Source: Protula sp. h YS-2021
Taxonomy: Eukaryota; Annelida; Polychaeta; Sabellida; Serpulidae
Assembly: GCA_949752745.1 (NCBI GenBank)
Contig: OX457030.1
Span: 73,364,686 to 73,428,685, forward strand
Length of the DNA: 64,000 nt
Direction of reading: 5' to 3'
The first letter of the stretch is position 1. Each line of letters begins with the position of its first letter. This document shows positions 59,985 through 64,000 of this stretch, in pieces. Below the pieces are notes generated by a model that saw nothing but the letters and a program-made list of their open reading frames with translations, searched no databases and had not been told where the DNA came from. A program made the position numbers and the translations under genes.

Positions 59985-60535
59985 TCCATGTGTGCATGAA
60001 TGTTGATGGATGTGATGGACATATCTCTGTTGAACAAGTTGAAAAAGAGCTCTTGATAACCTGGCAAAGCTGCAGAACCTGACGACATTAGCACCTGGAC
60101 GCTACGAGATCTAGTTCGTATTTAGCCCAATAATGTACCTATGCAACAGCTCCTTAAGAGATGCATATATACCCGAAAAGTGGAAAACAGCAACTGTCAC
60201 CCCCCTTTCTAAGAGGACACTACCCAATTCTATAAGCACAGATATCAGACCTATCTCATTGCCAAGTTCAGTTCCCAAAGAACTAGAAAAAATTGTTACA
60301 AACGAGCTACAAAAACATCCCAAACCAGACGAAAAACAATTTTTGAATCAAAGGAACGTGTCGACAACTAACATGCTCGTAGAAATATTGCACGATTGAT
60401 ATAAATGGTGAGATGAGAATAACAGTATCCGAATCGTATTTTTGGACTACGCCAAAGCATTTTACCATATCACTAACCACATTCTGCACGTTCTGAACAA
60501 ATGGGTGCACCTCCCTAAATCTTAAAGTGGTTAGC
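59985..60535 (+). pseudogene. Non-LTR retrotransposon RT fragment (right arm)
   Basis: Jockey/CR1/RTE-type reverse transcriptase remains in several frames. They are ISVEQVEKELL and AEPDDISTWTLRDLV (about 60,010-60,120), IPEKWKTATVTPLSKR and STDIRPISLPSSVPKELEKI (60,165-60,300), QFLNQRNVSTTNMLVEIL, and the motif A-like RIVFLDYAKAF (about 60,430). The YADD motif and everything downstream are missing. The upstream endonuclease is not visible either. It is an old truncated fragment captured in the palindrome. Confidence 0.75.
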
Positions 60536-61223
60536 AGCCTTCCTAAATAACCGGTACCATCGAGTCGGGATTGAATCTCTCACGTCAAATCCATGCCATA
60601 TGAAAAGTTTTCTGCCACTGGATGCTATTTCCGGAATGGAAGGTTTCGCTATTATGGTAAAACATTCAAACCGACCTTTCCCTCTATAGACATACGTCGA
60701 TGAGAGTACTATTTATGAAAAAATCCTACCAGAAGCAACAACTCCCAATACCAGCAGTCTGTCGAATTACCAGCCGATGGACTAAAGAAAACTATATGAA
60801 CACAAATAATAAACTAAAAATAATAACCATATCCCTTACTTGTAAAGACCGTCTATCCTATAACCCTTTAACTATCCTTATTCAAGTTCAAAACACTCAA
60901 ACAGAGGAGACATGATATATTAAAGAAGTTATGCTAAGAAATAGCACATGAAAGCAACGTAATTCACCAACTATTATTCCAAAGAAAAGAAAATATCCAC
61001 AATACTAGAAAGAATAGAACATTCCCTCTACCAACTGTAAAACACAAGAGAACTAAGACCTCTTTCATACCATATGGACTATTTATGGAGCGTTTAATCC
61101 TCAATAACTCAAATAAGCAAAGAATCACTTTAAATGTTACAATAGCTAACGTTTACAAGTGGCAATGTTAATTGCGGAAAATGTTTCAAACCACAAAACA
61201 ACTGAAATTAAGTAAACTTAATA

Positions 61224-61400
61224 CAGTGGAACCTCAGTCCGGACAAAACCCGACATATCGAACATCTTTCTAAACCGGACAAATTGTTTCAGTCCCGTTT
61301 AAATTTATATAGACTTGCATCAACGAAACCTTGTAAAAGTGGATACCTCGGAATTCCGAATATCCGACAACATTTTCAGACCTAAATTGAGGTTTTGCTG
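61224..61400. mobile_element. 177-bp pogo/Tigger-like MITE (right arm)
   Basis: Ends CAGTGGAACCTCAGTCC and, reversed, CAGCAAAACCTCAATTTAGG form inverted repeats typical of pogo/Tigger elements, with TA on both sides (61,222-61,223; 61,401-61,402). No coding sequence inside. Confidence 0.7.
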
Positions 61401-61788
61401 TATAATATTCAAAATACCGGACTTAATAAGGGGCGAATATTTATCTTAAGAATCCAGCATGTTTATCTATTGCATAACATGCTGTCTGGTACATTGCGAG
61501 ATCTGCCTCTGTGTTTACCATCACTGTTGACAAAAGGTGTCAATAAATAATCCTTAAGCCACTGAGTACCGCACTGTGGGCAATGGGGGAGGCTCATGTG
61601 TCACTGCATTGGCTTCCCTCTGAGTTCCATCTTGCCCGCTATAATCCTTTTTACACTAGAAACTGCACCAGTAGTAGGTGAGGACGACTCGGCATCGATT
61701 CAATTTTGGCTGCTCCGGTGTGACATGCTTTATTATATAAGGCGAGGTAGCAGAAGAGGTTCGTAAAAATAATTGGAGAGCAAAAAAA

Positions 61789-61955
61789 ATGGGGACAAAA
61801 AGAAAACGGAAGGAGCTTAATATTTATGAAAAGGTGAAACGTATTTCAATTTTACAGTATCACAAAAATATTAGAAAATCTGGACAACTCGGAATTTGCC
61901 AGCTCCCTCACTGTCAGGTTTTCCAAGGTGCTATTAAAAAAGACTCTTTACATTT
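61789..61955 (+). pseudogene. pogo/CENP-B-type HTH transposase fragment (right arm)
   Basis: An open frame begins MGTKRKRKELNIYEKVKRIS, the start of a CENP-B N-terminal helix-turn-helix as in pogo/Tigger transposases. The following helices are readable (SGQLGICQLPHCQVFQGAIK, then KDSL) but diverged. The DDE domain is absent. It lies about 390 bp from the MITE with pogo-like ends and may derive from the same family. Confidence 0.55.
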
Positions 61956-62044
61956 CATTCAAGTATTAGTTATTTTATGTATATATGTATATAATATATA
62001 TACAGTTCCGTTATAACAGTTGCAAAAGGAGATAAACTACTATA

Positions 62045-62055
62045 AATCTATCTAT

Positions 62056-62097
<42 letters not shown>
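62045..62097. repeat. (TATC)n microsatellite, right arm
   Basis: Ten uninterrupted units, one fewer than its inverted partner in the left arm. Confidence 0.9.
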
Positions 62098-62099
<2 letters not shown>

Positions 62100-64000
62100 T
62101 CATATTACAAAATTCGCAAAGATCATTATCTTTTATTTTCTACCTTTTTCAATCAGTCCCGGTATTAACGATATTGTGTATAACTTGGAAGTTGGGCAAT
62201 ATGTCAGAAGGCCACGGGATTGAATTGACCTCCCCTTTTGGGTTCTGTCAATTTGATCCGGGGCCTTAAAAAAAGGTCATATTGGCCAACGGTCATGAAG
62301 TATTACTATTGCACATACCTGACTGCATACAACTTCAGCTTAAACGATGATAAGATTTATTGACCAACGTTTCCTTTTTATGGAACTATTCTTAAAACAA
62401 TAAAAGCTATATACACTGAAAAAGTAATCTGAATATGTTGCAATCAATGCTGGTTTATTTTCAAAACGTGCAGATATTTGAAGCTTACCGGCGATACCGC
62501 AAAGTTAAAATCAGTGCCAGTCGATATGACAGTGCATTATTTTCTTAATTTCACTTACGTGTACAGGAATACTGAACAGTACATACTCTATAGCCAAGCA
62601 ATTTTACAAATCATGACGCCTGAGGTAGCTTTGAAACTTTTCTAAGCTGTGAACAGGATATGTCAAGTTCTGCTGAACGAATTTTCACAAAAACGTTCAT
62701 GAAGCTAGCCCGCTGAAGCTTCTTGACATAATTAGATTTGGGTGACTGGTCGCTGGTCAAGGTCACAGGAAAACTTTAAAGTCTTACCTGCTGTTCTATC
62801 AGCAAATTGCTTGTGGCAACGAAAACTCCAGTTTGGATCAACAAATTTAAACCGCAATTTCCTACTGTTTTGATATAATAGGGCATATGTTTTTTTTATT
62901 TGGATGACCTTAAGCTACGGTTTAAGGTCAATGTGCTTTATAGGCTAAATTTTCTCGAGCTGATAAGGTTTGTGTGAGCTTGGCTCAAAAGGTCAAATAT
63001 ACTGTGAAATTTAATGATATCGAAAATTGTTTTTTTTCTTTCTCTACGATTTGCCTGAGCAACAATATCTACAGATTGGCAGGATGGATTTCAATATAAA
63101 TTTACGAGTGGCATTTATATGAATAGCTTTGGCTTATCAAGTTCGGGTGACCATACGTGACAGCTCAAAGTCAATATAAGAATTTGAAATTTAAAGCTGT
63201 GCTTCTCTCGATGAGTTGATTGTAAATACTATATCTATACAACGGTTCAACGGATTCGCCAAAATTGATATGTGCGTTCTATATCTAAGGCTTCATTTTG
63301 TTGCATTTCTTCGGTCTTTAATGGACGATTTGCAAGTAGCAGCAGTGTTGATTTTTTTTTCTTATTTTAGCACCTATTTTGGAGCTTGTAGTATATTTTG
63401 TATTACATTAAGCAACAATCACCGGTTACAGAGTTAAATACAGGAGTCCGACCTCAGTGAGTTTCTACCGCAGTGACGTCATGATTACCATGTCAATGTC
63501 AATTTTCATGACATATTTTCGTGCATATATTCTTAAGTTTCATTTGATTCAGATTCCATTTTACTTAATTTTACTAACTTCTGATTTAAGTTGCGATACA
63601 AAATTCGTAAATTTAAAGAAAAATTCGGGTATCTCAGCGCCATCTAGTGCCCGAAATGCGCATAACATTGAAGATGGCTGAGTTTAAATCCATGTTTAAA
63701 CAGTATAAATAAATAGTATAAAAACAGTATGAATCAACAGTATAAATAACACTAAATCCATCCAGATCTAAAAATTCTATTTAAAGACAAATAGAATCGC
63801 GTCCAGATATGATCTGTGTTGATATTTTGTTCCTAGAAGGACCTGAGTTGATATCTCGTCAATTATTCTCTTATTGCTATGGAGACAGATAATTTTTATT
63901 TGCTTAACACATTTCGTAGTACGTGTTCTTCAAACAGGGGAAAATAAGGCAATTGTCAATTTTGATTAGGTGTGAATTTTGCATTTTGATTGAAAATTCT

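Larger units (their letters stand above)
58427..64000. repeat. Right arm of large palindrome, cut by window end
   Basis: Inverted copy of 51,389-56,968. The (GATA)n microsatellite differs by one unit (11 copies at left, 10 at right), and single substitutions are visible, for example in the RT relic. The arm is still matching at base 64,000. Confidence 0.95.

Overview
The window looks like AT-rich nuclear DNA of an animal, probably an aquatic invertebrate. Support comes from GT-AG spliced genes with small exons, a C-type lectin and an SLC6-type transporter, and a mixture of BEL/Pao, Polinton, Tc1, pogo-like and non-LTR elements with many minisatellites. I cannot name the species. There is no bacterial-type gene organisation.

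Layout. 1-505 is a degenerate 21-bp array with a longer-range repeat. About 505-15,300 is gene-poor AT-rich sequence in which I recognise nothing. 15,300-21,450 is a cluster of unrelated minisatellites with units of about 15, 126, 61, 100, 95 and 143 bp; several are rich in the palindrome TGACGTCA. 21,470-31,090 is a decayed Polinton/Maverick, a virus-like DNA transposon. Its plus strand carries a Cys-rich block, integrase with chromodomain, packaging ATPase, minor capsid, PX-like basic protein, double-jelly-roll major capsid and adenain-like protease. Its minus strand carries a PC4-like protein, an unrecognised ORF and the C-terminal end of a protein-primed-type PolB. 31,904-34,702 holds the last six exons of an SLC6 transporter gene. 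One of them is split by a 676-bp transposon and another has a frameshift, so this copy is probably a pseudogene.

35,056-41,701 is a complete BEL/Pao LTR retrotransposon with an AAAAC target duplication and LTRs about 2% apart. Its RT-RNase H-integrase frame is long and open, but gag and protease are damaged. 42,113-49,769 is an apparently intact nine-exon secreted C-type lectin: signal peptide, five short heptad-rich phase-1 exons, and a three-exon CTLD with EPN and WND motifs. From at least 51,389 to the window end is a near-identical palindrome with arms of at least 5.5 kb. Each arm carries relics of a non-LTR reverse transcriptase, a pogo-like transposase and a pogo-like MITE. The spacer contains a Tc1-like element inserted at TA and a 43-bp-stem hairpin.

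The host genes do not form a pathway. The main story is mobile-element activity: Polinton decay, a cut-and-paste insertion in a coding exon, a fairly young LTR element, and a large inverted duplication that is either a recent genomic event or an assembly artefact.
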